NCBI RefSeq assembly: GCF_001528665.1
Contig: NZ_BBYJ01000013.1
Span: 182,442-246,441, forward strand
DNA length: 64,000 nt
Source of the DNA: Microtetraspora malaysiensis
GTDB lineage: Bacteria > Actinomycetota > Actinomycetes > Streptosporangiales > Streptosporangiaceae
Direction of reading: 5' to 3'
This document shows positions 51,428-60,559 of the stretch, one piece after another. The notes beneath the pieces were generated by a model, which saw nothing but the letters and a program-made list of their open reading frames with translations, was not told the DNA's origin and searched no databases. Position numbers and translations under genes: made by a program. Positions within the stretch are counted from its first letter, which is position 1. Every line of letters starts with the position of its first letter.

Positions 51428-54400
51428 CTAGTGGTCGTGGTCGCAGGACACGCGGGCCCTCTCCAGCTCGGCGGGGTTGTTCCACCAGAAGCCCGCGGTG
51501 CTCGGGTGGGCGGGGACGCGGGCCTTGACCTTGCCGCGGGGTGCGGGGGCAAGGGGCGCGGCTTGGTCGGTGGCCGTGGAGGACGGGTACGGCGCGAGCA
51601 GTTGCTCGACCGTGTGGTGCCTCCCGCCGACGACGACGCCGGTGACGTTCGCGGTGTCCTCGATGCGGGACAGCGGATCGCCGTCGACGATGGCCAGGTC
51701 GGCGTACATGCCCTTGCCGATCCGGCCCAGCGGCAGGCCGAGGTACGCCCCGGACGTACTGGTCGCGGTGGTGAGCGTCTCCAGCGGGGTCAGGCCGTAC
51801 TTGACCATGGCCCGCATGTTCATGTGCAGGCTGACCGCGAGGTGATCGATCGGCGCGTCGGTGCCGGCGGTGACCACGCCGCCGCCGCGGACCATCGCCA
51901 CGAGCTGCGCGACCTGGTTGGCCAGGTTCTCCCGGGCCGCGGTCTGGTCGGTGGTCTGCGCGGAGGTGACCGACTCCCGGAGCTTGGCCAGCCGCCAGTT
52001 CGGGTAGAGCCGGCGAACCCGTTCGTCAGTGACCAGGGAGGTGTCCTCCTTGTAGAGGGTGCTGGAGCCGAACAGGGTAGGAGTTCGGGCCATCTTCGAC
52101 GTGTTGAACATGGAGATGACGTCGGAGTAGGCGGAGCCGACGTTGGTGACGGTGCGTGAGTAGCCGAATCGGTTGGTCGCGCCGACATGCTCGGTTTGGT
52201 CGCCGCCCATCGCGATCGCCGGATAGTGGTAGTGGGACGTGACCGGTTTGCCGTTGCGGTGGGCCCAGTCGATGACCTCCTTGTGCCAGACGACCGGCAG
52301 CCGCACGTAGCACTTCATCAAGTCGTAGTCGAGGCTGGCGGCGCGCTCGAGCTCGAGCCCCAGCTGGTCATGGGAGAACGTCGGGCGCATGAAGTTGTAG
52401 TAGATGCGCGGCCCGTCGACGGCCTCACCGGTGCCCAGATAGCGCGGTGCGAGCCGGGCGCCGGACTGGACCGACTCGCGCTCCTCGACCATGTGATAGG
52501 CGGGCGACCCGGGTGAGCGGGTCATTGTGATGCCGAGGGCGAGCCACAGCGGCCCCTGCCGGGACCCGTAGGCGTAGCCCTGCATCTCGCGGTGGTGGTG
52601 GATGTCGATCAGGCCGGGCATGACGAACTTGTCGCCGGCGTCGATCAGGGTGCCGGGCCGTCCGTCCCGATGCGGCTCGACCGCGGTGATGCGCTGGCCG
52701 CGCACGATGATGTCGACGTCGCGGGCGACGGCCGCGGAGACGCCGTCCCACATGCGGCCGGCGTGGATGACGACCTGGTCGGGGCCGGGGTCGTTGCGCC
52801 AGGTCAGCTGGACCGGGATGGAGCGGCCGGACTTGCCGTCGACGCGGACGGTCTTCAGCCGCCCGCCGTTCAGGTAGAGCAGGGTGGCGGAGTCGCCGGC
52901 CCAGGTCGGGGCGTCGGACAGCTCTCGGGTGACCTGACGGGCGGGGCCGGTGGGTCGTCCGGTCTTGTCGACCGGCAGGACCCACAGAAGCGACTCCATG
53001 GCGAAGGCGAGCATGGTGCCGTCCGGTGACCAGACGGGCCCGTCGTCTCCACGGGTTTGCAGGGACCGGTGCGGGGCCGGGTCGACGTAGGCGCCGGCAC
53101 CGGTGGCCCGGTCGACGAGAAGGATCTTGGACAGGCCTTCGCGGTATCGTCGTGAGTACGGCACGACCGCGGCCAAGGCGATCGTCTTACCATCGGGTGA
53201 CCAGGTCGGCCGGCCGGGCTCGAAGGTGGCGTCGAAGACCTTCTGGATGTCGCCGGTGGCGACGTCGAGGACCCACAGCGCGCCGTCTTGGTCCAGGTAG
53301 GCCATCTCCTTCCCGTCCGGTGACCACCGGACCGACAGGGCGGCGGAGTCGGTCAGGTGGGTCAGCTGCCGGTCGGTGCCGGTGGCCAGGTCGCGGACCC
53401 AGACGTTGAGGGTGCCGGTGCGGTCGGTGACGAATGCCAGTCGCTGCCCGTCCGGGGAGAAGTCCGGGTCGGCCTTCCACCATCGGTCGCGGAACAGCGG
53501 GATCGGCTTGTCCCCGATCCGCATCGTGTAGATGTCATTGAGGGCGCGGAACGCGATGGTGGACCCGTCCGGGGACACGGTCGGGCTGCCGATGCCGACG
53601 ACGGGGAACGATCCGGGCGCGTCGAACACCCGGACGCTCTTCTTGTACTTCGGGGTGGTCGCGGTCAGTGCGGCCGTGAAGCCGACCGTACCGGCGGATG
53701 TGGAACCGAGGTGGCGGGTCCGGATGGTGCCGGCGGAGGTGTAGAAGTAGCGTCCGTCCGAGGTGAACCGGGCTCGGAACGGGAAGACCTCCTCGCCGGT
53801 GACGAGCGCGCCCCCGGTGCCGGCCAGGTCGTTCGCGCCGTCGTGGAAGTGGTGGTAGGCGATGTCGGTTCCGTTCGGCATCCAGGACGGCTGGTGGACG
53901 ACCTGGCCGGCGGGGACGGTGACTGCGGTGCTGCGGGCGCCGGTGGCCACGTCGACGACGTCGACCTTGGTGTCGGCGACGACGAACGCGACTTTGGTTC
54001 CGTCGGGTGACCAGGCCGGCTCGTACTCCTCCTCGGCGGTGTCGGCCAGGACGCGGGTGGCGCCGGTGGCGACGTCGAACAGGTGGATGCCGTAGCTGCC
54101 GCCGGCATCGGATGAGTAGGCGATGGTGCGCCCGTCCGGGCTGTAGCGGGGCTCACGGTGGTCGAACGGGCCGGTGGTCAACTGGGTGACAGCGGACCCG
54201 TCGGGACGGATCGTCCACAGGTTGAAGACACCATCCCGGTACGACTGGAACACGATGGTGGACCCGTCCGGGGACCAGTCGGGCTGGGCGATGTCGTACA
54301 GGTCGCTGGTGAGCCGGCGGGCGGTGCCGCCGGATGCGGAGCAGACCCATAGGACGCCGAGCATGTCGAGGGCGAGCATGCGGCCGTCGGGTGAGGGCGC

Positions 54401-54598
54401 GACGGCGAAGTCGGTGCCGGAGGCGACGGAGGTGTCGCCGCCGTCGCGGGCATCGTCGGCCCGGGCGCGCCCGGGGGTGGTGGGGATGAGCGCGGCGGCA
54501 AGGGCGGCTCCGGCGCCGCCGGCCAAGACGGCACGGCGGGACGGACGGAACGCCGGAGAGGGGACGGGTGCATCAGGAGAGATCGGGGTGGGGGGCAT
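51428..54598 (-). CDS. Tat-exported TolB-like beta-propeller / amidohydrolase fusion
   Basis: The 1056-residue protein starts with a twin-arginine signal (PSRRAVLAGGAGAALAA). It continues with a propeller of WD/TolB repeats (LTSDLYDIAQPDWSPDGST, YSPDGRTIAYSSDAGG, WSPDGTKVAFV; to about residue 610) and ends in an amidohydrolase domain. Metal ligands are visible in GLIDIHHHREM, SHYHYPAIAMGG, EHVGATNRFGYS and TAGTDAPIDH. Such fusions hydrolyse amide or ester bonds of unknown extracellular substrates, possibly peptides. GGAGGAAAG is upstream of the ATG. Confidence 0.9.
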   Translation of the reverse strand: MPPTPISPDAPVPSPAFRPSRRAVLAGGAGAALAAALIPTTPGRARADDARDGGDTSVASGTDFAVAPSPDGRMLALDMLGVLWVCSASGGTARRLTSDLYDIAQPDWSPDGSTIVFQSYRDGVFNLWTIRPDGSAVTQLTTGPFDHREPRYSPDGRTIAYSSDAGGSYGIHLFDVATGATRVLADTAEEEYEPAWSPDGTKVAFVVADTKVDVVDVATGARSTAVTVPAGQVVHQPSWMPNGTDIAYHHFHDGANDLAGTGGALVTGEEVFPFRARFTSDGRYFYTSAGTIRTRHLGSTSAGTVGFTAALTATTPKYKKSVRVFDAPGSFPVVGIGSPTVSPDGSTIAFRALNDIYTMRIGDKPIPLFRDRWWKADPDFSPDGQRLAFVTDRTGTLNVWVRDLATGTDRQLTHLTDSAALSVRWSPDGKEMAYLDQDGALWVLDVATGDIQKVFDATFEPGRPTWSPDGKTIALAAVVPYSRRYREGLSKILLVDRATGAGAYVDPAPHRSLQTRGDDGPVWSPDGTMLAFAMESLLWVLPVDKTGRPTGPARQVTRELSDAPTWAGDSATLLYLNGGRLKTVRVDGKSGRSIPVQLTWRNDPGPDQVVIHAGRMWDGVSAAVARDVDIIVRGQRITAVEPHRDGRPGTLIDAGDKFVMPGLIDIHHHREMQGYAYGSRQGPLWLALGITMTRSPGSPAYHMVEERESVQSGARLAPRYLGTGEAVDGPRIYYNFMRPTFSHDQLGLELERAASLDYDLMKCYVRLPVVWHKEVIDWAHRNGKPVTSHYHYPAIAMGGDQTEHVGATNRFGYSRTVTNVGSAYSDVISMFNTSKMARTPTLFGSSTLYKEDTSLVTDERVRRLYPNWRLAKLRESVTSAQTTDQTAARENLANQVAQLVAMVRGGGVVTAGTDAPIDHLAVSLHMNMRAMVKYGLTPLETLTTATSTSGAYLGLPLGRIGKGMYADLAIVDGDPLSRIEDTANVTGVVVGGRHHTVEQLLAPYPSSTATDQAAPLAPAPRGKVKARVPAHPSTAGFWWNNPAELERARVSCDHDH

Positions 54599-54947
54599 TA
54601 GGACTTTCCTCCTGCTTTACGCATCGTCGAACGATTTGTGGCAGTCCTCGGATCATGACCACGGAAAGGAAGTCCCATAGGGCCCGGAGGTGCTCGGTTC
54701 GACGAGTGGACGTCGGTGGCCGCCCAACGGCACAGCGAGCACGTCGAACGGTTGATCCAAGCCGGTGGGCGGCAGGCATCGCGCCGGACTCACACGCGAA
54801 AGCGGCCGGGAGCAATCAGCCGCCGGGAGGCGTGCTGCGGTACTGAAGATCCCGAGTGCGTGGTGCCATGAACGCGCGAAGGGCGGCGGCGCAGACCGTT
54901 GTCCGCGCCACCGCCCCTGATCCGACTTGGACTACCGCATCAGCGGG
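54599..54947. other. Intergenic gap between amidohydrolase and 5'-nucleotidase genes
   Basis: About 350 bases. The left part carries the amidohydrolase ribosome site and presumably its promoter. On the plus strand near 54700-54775 a short stretch reads EWTSVAAQRHSEHVERLIQ, which looks coding-like but has neither start nor recognisable family and is probably a remnant. Nothing else is seen. Confidence 0.35.
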
Positions 54948-57419
54948 TCAAAGCCCCTTGCACTGCCCGGTCGTGGGACCGGACACGGTGTTGACCTTGC
55001 CGTTATTCGTCGGCGCCGGGGAGTTTCCGCTGCAGCTCAGCTTCCCGCTGATCCGGTTACCGGACACGACCGGTGCGTCGGTCACCCGGTTGTCGGTCAA
55101 GCTGACCGGGCCGCTCACCGTGGAGTCCAGGATGGTGAGCTTGTCGGTGGCGCCGTTGACCGTCACCGGACCACTGACAGTCGTCTGGGTCAGCGAGACA
55201 CCGGCGGCCTGCGAGGCGCTGATCGGCCCGCTGACATTGGCGCCGGTCGCGTAGAGGCTCGCGCCCTTCTGCACCGTGACCGGCCCGGAGACTACTGCTC
55301 CGTCCAGGCAGGTGGCGCCGGAACTCACCTTGAGGGGTCCAGCGTGGCGGCCGGTGATCGTGACCGTGCACGCGGGCCCGGTGACAGCGGCCAGCGGGAT
55401 CCCTACGGTGACTGCCGTGCCGGTCGTCTCGCCGGTGATGACGAGATCCGCGCTCGTCGCGCCCCCTCGCGCTGCGTCAGCGGGCACCGCGAACCCGACG
55501 GTCGCACGGCCGGCCTCGTCGGTGTTGTCGGTGTTCGCGCCGGCCGTGGCGTCGACCGCGAACGTACCGACCCCTTGGCCGGCGAACGTAGCCGTGACCT
55601 TCTCGTCCTTCGGCTCGTTGCTGCTGAACACCAGCGACGACAGGTCGACCGTCACCGTGTCTCCCGCCTTGAAGCCACCCTGGGGCGCGTCGAACCGCAC
55701 ACCGACCGCGCGCTGCGCGTAATCCGGAGCGACGGGGGACTTCTCGCCCAGGTAGGCGACCATGGACTGGAGGTCGACCTGGCCGGTGTCCCGCATGTCC
55801 GCCCCTTCGTTCAGGGTGCTGAAGTTGTCCCCTCCCGAGGCGAGGAACGAGTTCACGACCACGCGGTAGGACTTGGCCGGGTCCAGCGGCTTCCCGCCGA
55901 GGGTGACCGAGGTGATGTGCCGGCCCTTGGGCGCGGTCGGGTCGTAGGTGTAGAAGAGTTCCTTGGACACGCCGAGCTTGAGGAACGGCCGGCTGGCCCC
56001 CTCGGGCTGCCACTGCTCCTCGAGCACCCGGGCGACCTGCTCACCGGTCAGAGTCATCGTGACCAGGGTGTTGGCGAACGGCTGGACCTCTGCCGCCTCC
56101 TTGTAGGTGACGGTGCCGTCGACCTTGCCTTCGGCCCGGTACTTCATGTCCGTACGGAGCCCGCCGGGGTTCATGAAAGCGATCTCAGTGGATGGGTCGG
56201 TGGTGCGAGCACCCGCGAGTTGCGCGTCGGCGACGACGTTGCCCAGGGTCGACTCACCGCCGCGGTTCTCGGTCGTGCCGTTGGCCTGACGGGCCCGGTT
56301 GTAGTCCGCGGTGATCTCACCGAGCTTGCGCGCACCCTCCCTCTTCGCCACCTCGACAGCGCCGTCCACGATTCCCTTGGCCGTCGGGTCCGCGCCGTAG
56401 AGGGGCTTCCACGAGCCGTCCGCCTGCTTCTCGGTCAGCGGGACGATCTCCGAGTCGACGTTGACCGCCTGCTTCTTGGTCTTGTCGTACGTGAACGTGA
56501 TCTTGTTGAGGTTGTAGCCGTACTGGCCCGCCGACACGACCGGGCGCACGGTCACCGGGCGCTTCTCGTCCTGCCACTCCTTGACCGGGACCTTGTGGTC
56601 GTACGCCAGGTGGGTGTGGCCGGAGATGATCGCGTCGAAGTTCTTGTCGAGCCCGTTCACGATCTTGCCGAAGTCGCTCGTCGGGTCGGTTGCCGACCCG
56701 TATTGCGTGGTGGAGGCACCTTCGTGGACGAGCAGCACGACGATGTCGGCCCCCTCCTTGGCCTTCAGCTCGTCGGCGACCTGGTTGACCGCGCTCGGGA
56801 TGTCCAGGATGTCGAGCATGGAGATGCCCGCGGGGGTGACGAGTTCGTCGAGGTGCTCGGTCACCGCGCCGACGAAGCCGACCTTGACCCCGTCGACCTC
56901 CTTGACCCAGGACTCGGTGAGCTCCTTGTACTTGTCCTGGAGCTCCTTCTTGACCCTGACATTGGCGCCGATGTATTCCCACGTGGCCCGCGGGATGACC
57001 CGGTTCGTCAGGTCGTCGTAGCCCCGGTCGAACTCGTGGTTGCCGACCGCGCTGACCTCGAGGCCGGCCGCGTTGAGCGCGTCGATGGTCGGGTTGTCCT
57101 GCTGGATGAACGAGGTGAACGTCGAGGCACCGATCAGGTCCCCCGCCGCGGCGAAGACGGTATTGGGGTTTTCCGCCCTCATCTCCTTGACCGCGGTCGC
57201 CAGCGCCGCGGCTCCCGCTTCCTGACCGTTCGCCTCCAGCCGGCCATGGAAGTCGTTGATCCCAAGGATGTCGATCGCGACAGAGTCATCGGCGAAGGCC
57301 GCCGGGGCGCCGGCCAGGCCCCCCGCCATCGTGGCTATGGCGATCCACGGAGCCAGACGCCTCCGCAGGCGCGTACGGGGTCCCCCGTGAGTTTGGACAG
57401 ATCTAGCAAACGCAAACAT
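54948..57419 (-). CDS. Secreted UshA-type 5'-nucleotidase with repeat-rich tail
   Basis: The 823-residue protein has a signal peptide (APWIAIATMAGGLAG to AFA) and a metallophosphatase domain: GINDFHGRLEA, AAGDLIGAS, VGNHEFDRG, ISGHTHLAYD. A 5'-nucleotidase C domain follows (GGESTLGNVVADAQLAG, FLASGGDNFSTL). After an Ig-like segment, the last 110 residues consist of VSGPVTV/VSGPISA-type units (at least four) that suggest a small beta-helix. It would dephosphorylate extracellular nucleotides. ATG 57419 fits the signal peptide; ATG 57431 is possible; neither has a good ribosome site. Confidence 0.88.
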   Translation of the reverse strand: MFAFARSVQTHGGPRTRLRRRLAPWIAIATMAGGLAGAPAAFADDSVAIDILGINDFHGRLEANGQEAGAAALATAVKEMRAENPNTVFAAAGDLIGASTFTSFIQQDNPTIDALNAAGLEVSAVGNHEFDRGYDDLTNRVIPRATWEYIGANVRVKKELQDKYKELTESWVKEVDGVKVGFVGAVTEHLDELVTPAGISMLDILDIPSAVNQVADELKAKEGADIVVLLVHEGASTTQYGSATDPTSDFGKIVNGLDKNFDAIISGHTHLAYDHKVPVKEWQDEKRPVTVRPVVSAGQYGYNLNKITFTYDKTKKQAVNVDSEIVPLTEKQADGSWKPLYGADPTAKGIVDGAVEVAKREGARKLGEITADYNRARQANGTTENRGGESTLGNVVADAQLAGARTTDPSTEIAFMNPGGLRTDMKYRAEGKVDGTVTYKEAAEVQPFANTLVTMTLTGEQVARVLEEQWQPEGASRPFLKLGVSKELFYTYDPTAPKGRHITSVTLGGKPLDPAKSYRVVVNSFLASGGDNFSTLNEGADMRDTGQVDLQSMVAYLGEKSPVAPDYAQRAVGVRFDAPQGGFKAGDTVTVDLSSLVFSSNEPKDEKVTATFAGQGVGTFAVDATAGANTDNTDEAGRATVGFAVPADAARGGATSADLVITGETTGTAVTVGIPLAAVTGPACTVTITGRHAGPLKVSSGATCLDGAVVSGPVTVQKGASLYATGANVSGPISASQAAGVSLTQTTVSGPVTVNGATDKLTILDSTVSGPVSLTDNRVTDAPVVSGNRISGKLSCSGNSPAPTNNGKVNTVSGPTTGQCKGL

Positions 57420-57456
57420 AAGGCATAGCATCGCCAAACGGAGGCAAAAGGGCCAG

Positions 57457-57597
57457 TTGGTGGTCCTGGAGTTCAAGGTAGAGATGCACGATTTACACCA
57501 CGCCCACACCTCCTGGCTACTCGCCGGCGGTGCCGACCTGCAGGTGGCGAAGGAACGGCTGCACGACGAATTGCTCAAGCGGCGCCCGGAGGAGCAG
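57457..57597 (+). pseudogene. Tyrosine recombinase (phage integrase) remnant
   Basis: The frame reads VEMHDLHHAHTSWLLAGGA followed by DLQVAKERL, the catalytic HxxR-H box and following helix of integrases (normally HDLRHAHASWLL). The Arg of HxLRH is replaced by His, and neither the N-terminal part nor the catalytic Tyr is present. It is a scar of a former integrated element. Confidence 0.65.
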
Positions 57598-57714
57598 GCC
57601 GGCCACTCCAGACCAGCCGGTCCGCCACCGACCAGCGGCCGCCGGCGCGGGTGCCGTTTCCCCGCTGACACGGTCCCGCTGCTGCCCACGCAGGGGCAGA
57701 GCCGACGTGAGGGT

Positions 57715-57885
57715 CGCCACCTTCACCCCGGCGCCGGTGTAGCCCCGCTCCCACGCGGCGGGTGCGCCGATCTGCTTGACGCTGCCGTCCAACGCCGGCT
57801 TGCGCAGGCCGTCCAGCCAGATCTTGTCCACGCCGCCGGACAGGGCCTGCCCATCATCCTCTTCCAGCCGGTAGCCCTGTGGTCC
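57715..57885 (-). pseudogene. Subtilase (S8) remnant
   Basis: Read on the minus strand, GGVDKIWLDGLRKPALDGSV then GAPAAWERGYTGAGVKVA corresponds to the stretch just before the catalytic Asp of subtilases. The intact enzyme at 19897 has QGVTKIWLDAKVKATLDHSV in the same place. The frame breaks exactly where VLDTG should follow. About 57 codons remain. Confidence 0.6.
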
Positions 57886-57892
57886 GCCGCGA

Positions 57893-58420
57893 ATGGCGGA
57901 CGGTGAGATCTACGACCGGTACGTGAGCGAGATCCATGCCTACCTGGGCAGGCGACTCGACCGGCAGGCCGCAGACGATCTCACGGCCGAGGTGTTCCTG
58001 GCCGCGTTCAGGAAACGCGAGACGTTCGATCCCCGGCGTGGCTCGGTCCGTCCCTGGCTGTACGGCTTCGCCGGCAACATGATCGCGCTACACCGGCGCG
58101 CCGAAACCCGGCGGCTGGCTGCGCTGCAGCGCAGCGCCGGCGCGGACGACGACCGGGAGCACGGCCACGAGGATCGCTTGGTCACCCGCGTGGACGCCGT
58201 GAGCACACAGGGGCGGCTCGCGGCCGAACTGCGCACGCTGTCCGACGGCGACAGGGACGTGCTGCTGCTGAGCGCACTAGGCGAGCTGAGCCATGAAGAG
58301 GTGGCCCAGGCGCTCGACATCCCGTACGGCACCGTCGGATCCCGCCTGTCCCGGGCGCGCAAAAAGCTTCGTGCCGCCCTGGGCGGCGTCAATCCATTGC
58401 TTGGAGGCTCTGATGGATGA
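57893..58420 (+). CDS. ECF RNA polymerase sigma factor (possibly short at N-terminus)
   Basis: The 175-residue protein has region 2 (EIHAYLGRRLDRQAADDLTA, EVFLAAFRKRETFD, RPWLYGFAGNMIALHRR) and region 4 (LSDGDRDVLLLSALGELSHE, PYGTVGSRLSRARKKLR). Family members usually have 15-20 more residues before IYDRYVSEIH, and the ATG at 57893 lies directly next to the subtilase remnant with no good ribosome site. The beginning may have been clipped by the same rearrangement. It overlaps the start of the next gene and would form an operon with it. Confidence 0.8.
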   Translation: MADGEIYDRYVSEIHAYLGRRLDRQAADDLTAEVFLAAFRKRETFDPRRGSVRPWLYGFAGNMIALHRRAETRRLAALQRSAGADDDREHGHEDRLVTRVDAVSTQGRLAAELRTLSDGDRDVLLLSALGELSHEEVAQALDIPYGTVGSRLSRARKKLRAALGGVNPLLGGSDG

Positions 58421-59453
58421 TTACCGGGCGGTGCGGGACCTGCTACCCACACCGCCGTTGTCGCCCGAGGTCGAGCGGGCCGGGCGCGAACGGCTGGCCG
58501 CCGCCTTCGCCCAGGAGCGGGTACGACGTGGCCGCAGGGGCACCAGGTGGAGTGCGCTGGCGCTCGGCCTGGCCGGGGCCGCCGCGGCGGCGGCGATCGT
58601 CGTCGCGCAAATCGCGCCCGCCGGCGTGCCCGCCCCTCATGGCACGGTCGCTCAGGCGGACGGCAAGCGGTTCCTGCTGGTCGCGGCCGCCTCAGTGGCT
58701 GCCATGCCCGACGAAGGCGCGTGGTGGGGCAGCACGGAGGTCCGCGTCCGGCAGTTCCACGAGCCCGGCGGACGGTACGTCCTACGTGAGAGCGAGTCGG
58801 TCGAGACCTGGATCCCCGCGGACCCCGAAGGGCGCACCTGGTACCGCGAGACCCCTCAGGGGACCAAACCCGCGACGCCCCAGGACGAGGCAGCCTGGCG
58901 CGCCGACGGCTCACCGACGTCATGGACGTACGACAAGCGCTCGGAAGCCAAACGCCCCGGTGTCGTACGGGCGGAGCCTGGCGAGCAGCGGACCTGGTCG
59001 ACCGAGGACTGGGACTTCCGCATCGTCACGGCGGGCAAGCCGCTGACCAAGATGAGCGAGGTGCCCGACACCCCCGAGGGGCTGAAGGCGTTCTTCGCCG
59101 CCGACGACCGGACGACCATCGACACCGCGGCGCGGCTGTTGTTCTTCGCGCCGGTGACGAGCGAGACCAGGGCCGCCGCGTACCGGCTGCTCGCTTCGAT
59201 GCCCGGGGTCGCCGCCGTCGGGCAGGTGACCGACGCGCTGGGCCGTGCCGGGCAGGCGATCGAATACGAGTCCGGGGAGTTCGCGCCGCCGAACTACGCG
59301 GGGGCGACCAGGACCCGGCTGGTGATCGACCCCGTCTCCGGCAGACCGCTTTCCATCGAAACCCGTTCCGCCACGGACGGTCTGCTCCTGACGTACACCG
59401 CGATCCAGGACAGCCGCTGGGCGGACGACAACCCGTTGAAGGAGACGAAATGA
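58413..59453 (+). CDS. CU044_5270-like membrane-anchored protein, ECF partner
   Basis: The 346-residue protein has a cytoplasmic N-terminus of about 45 residues (LLPTPPLSPEVERAGRERLA), one membrane helix (ALALGLAGAAAAAAIVVAQI) and an extracellular domain with EAAWRADGSPTSWTY and MPGVAAVGQVTDALGRAGQ. Actinobacterial proteins of this kind regularly follow ECF sigma genes. TTGGAGG lies just before the ATG at 58413, which overlaps the sigma gene. It may act as an anti-sigma factor through its N-terminal tail; no known zinc motif is present. Confidence 0.75.
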   Translation: MDDYRAVRDLLPTPPLSPEVERAGRERLAAAFAQERVRRGRRGTRWSALALGLAGAAAAAAIVVAQIAPAGVPAPHGTVAQADGKRFLLVAAASVAAMPDEGAWWGSTEVRVRQFHEPGGRYVLRESESVETWIPADPEGRTWYRETPQGTKPATPQDEAAWRADGSPTSWTYDKRSEAKRPGVVRAEPGEQRTWSTEDWDFRIVTAGKPLTKMSEVPDTPEGLKAFFAADDRTTIDTAARLLFFAPVTSETRAAAYRLLASMPGVAAVGQVTDALGRAGQAIEYESGEFAPPNYAGATRTRLVIDPVSGRPLSIETRSATDGLLLTYTAIQDSRWADDNPLKETK

Positions 59454-60343
59454 GATTCACCCTTGCCGTTGCCGCTGGGCTGACCTTGGCTGGTTTGGCC
59501 GCCGTCCCCGCGTCCGCCGACGCGCCGAAGGGGGCATATTGGCGGGTCGAGACAACCTTCACCAGCACCCATCCCCGCGCCGTCGGCAGCGGCTACTACC
59601 TGGCCCAGCGCAGCGTCAGCACCGATTGGCTGTCGCCCGAGGGCAAAGGCTGGTCCGGCTTCCGAGATCTGGGCGCCAAGCCCGCGACCGCGAAGGACGA
59701 GGCGGCCTGGCGCGCCGACGGATCTCCGACCACCTGGGCCTACCGCACGGAAGGCATGAAGATCCGCCTGTCCGTCAAGCCGGGCAAGGGCACCATCGTG
59801 GCGACCAAGAAGCCTGACGGGTTCCTCCTGGGCGAGAAGTACGTGACCTACCAGCAGCTCCAGTCGCTGCCCACGGACGCCGAAGCGCTCAGGAAGCAGC
59901 TGACCTCCGAAGTCAACACCTGGATCGACGAGGCCGCCGAAGAGGCGAAAACCACCGACCCGAAGGCCACGAAGAACGACTGGCTGGTCGACCTCGACCG
60001 GTATGTCGCCCGGCGGGCGGTCGAGCTCCTGTACGTGAACCCGGTGCCCGACAAGGTCAGGGCCGCCGCCTACCAGGTACTCAAGACCACCAAGGGCGTC
60101 AGCGACCTCGGCCGGAGCAAGGACCCGCTCGGCCGCTCCGGCCAGAAACTCGCCCTGCCCGTCTCGTCCAGCAAGGGGTCGGCGCTCAAGCAGCAGCTCC
60201 TTGTGGACACCACGGCCATGACGCTGCTGGCCGAGTACACCGACCTCAGAGATGGCGGCAAGGCGATGCTCGGCAAATCCGGCGTGAAGACGTTCAAGGC
60301 CGGTTGGACGAACGACAAGCCCGCCGTTCCAGGCGTGAGCTGA
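59450..60343 (+). CDS. Secreted protein related to the preceding membrane protein
   Basis: The 297-residue protein has a signal peptide (FTLAVAAGLTLAGLAAVPASA). Its mature part shares landmarks with the extracellular domain of the protein encoded at 58413 (EAAWRADGSPTTWAY, RAAAYQVLKTTKGVSDLG, DPLGRSGQ). The two therefore come from a common ancestor and may form a pair outside the membrane. The ATG overlaps the previous stop and GGAG is 5 bases upstream. Function unknown. Confidence 0.72.
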   Translation: MRFTLAVAAGLTLAGLAAVPASADAPKGAYWRVETTFTSTHPRAVGSGYYLAQRSVSTDWLSPEGKGWSGFRDLGAKPATAKDEAAWRADGSPTTWAYRTEGMKIRLSVKPGKGTIVATKKPDGFLLGEKYVTYQQLQSLPTDAEALRKQLTSEVNTWIDEAAEEAKTTDPKATKNDWLVDLDRYVARRAVELLYVNPVPDKVRAAAYQVLKTTKGVSDLGRSKDPLGRSGQKLALPVSSSKGSALKQQLLVDTTAMTLLAEYTDLRDGGKAMLGKSGVKTFKAGWTNDKPAVPGVS

Positions 60344-60419
60344 CCTGTGCCTTCGCCGCAGCCCTGATGTCGGCGTCAGGGCCGCGGGTACCGGGGCCGT
60401 CGTGTTTCAGCAGTTGGAA

Positions 60420-60458
60420 GGGCCTCTTCCGAGATCTGACAGAGATCGGAAGAGGCCC
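60420..60458. terminator. Terminator between convergent genes
   Basis: GGGCCTCTTCCGA (60420-60432) and TCGGAAGAGGCCC (60446-60458) form a perfect 13-bp stem with a 13-base loop, followed by TATTC. It can serve the secreted-protein operon on the plus strand and the cupin gene on the minus strand. Confidence 0.85.
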
Positions 60459-60559
60459 TATTCGGGCCCGCCGCGACCCGCTCAGAGCCTGCATACCCGA
60501 ATTCAAGATCGCGGAGATGGCCGAACTCGAGTCAAAAAGTGCTGTTCCGATTCAGTGAT

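Noticed and set aside
54927-57428. 833-codon plus-strand open frame.
   Set aside because: Exact antisense of the 5'-nucleotidase, a common artefact in GC-rich DNA.
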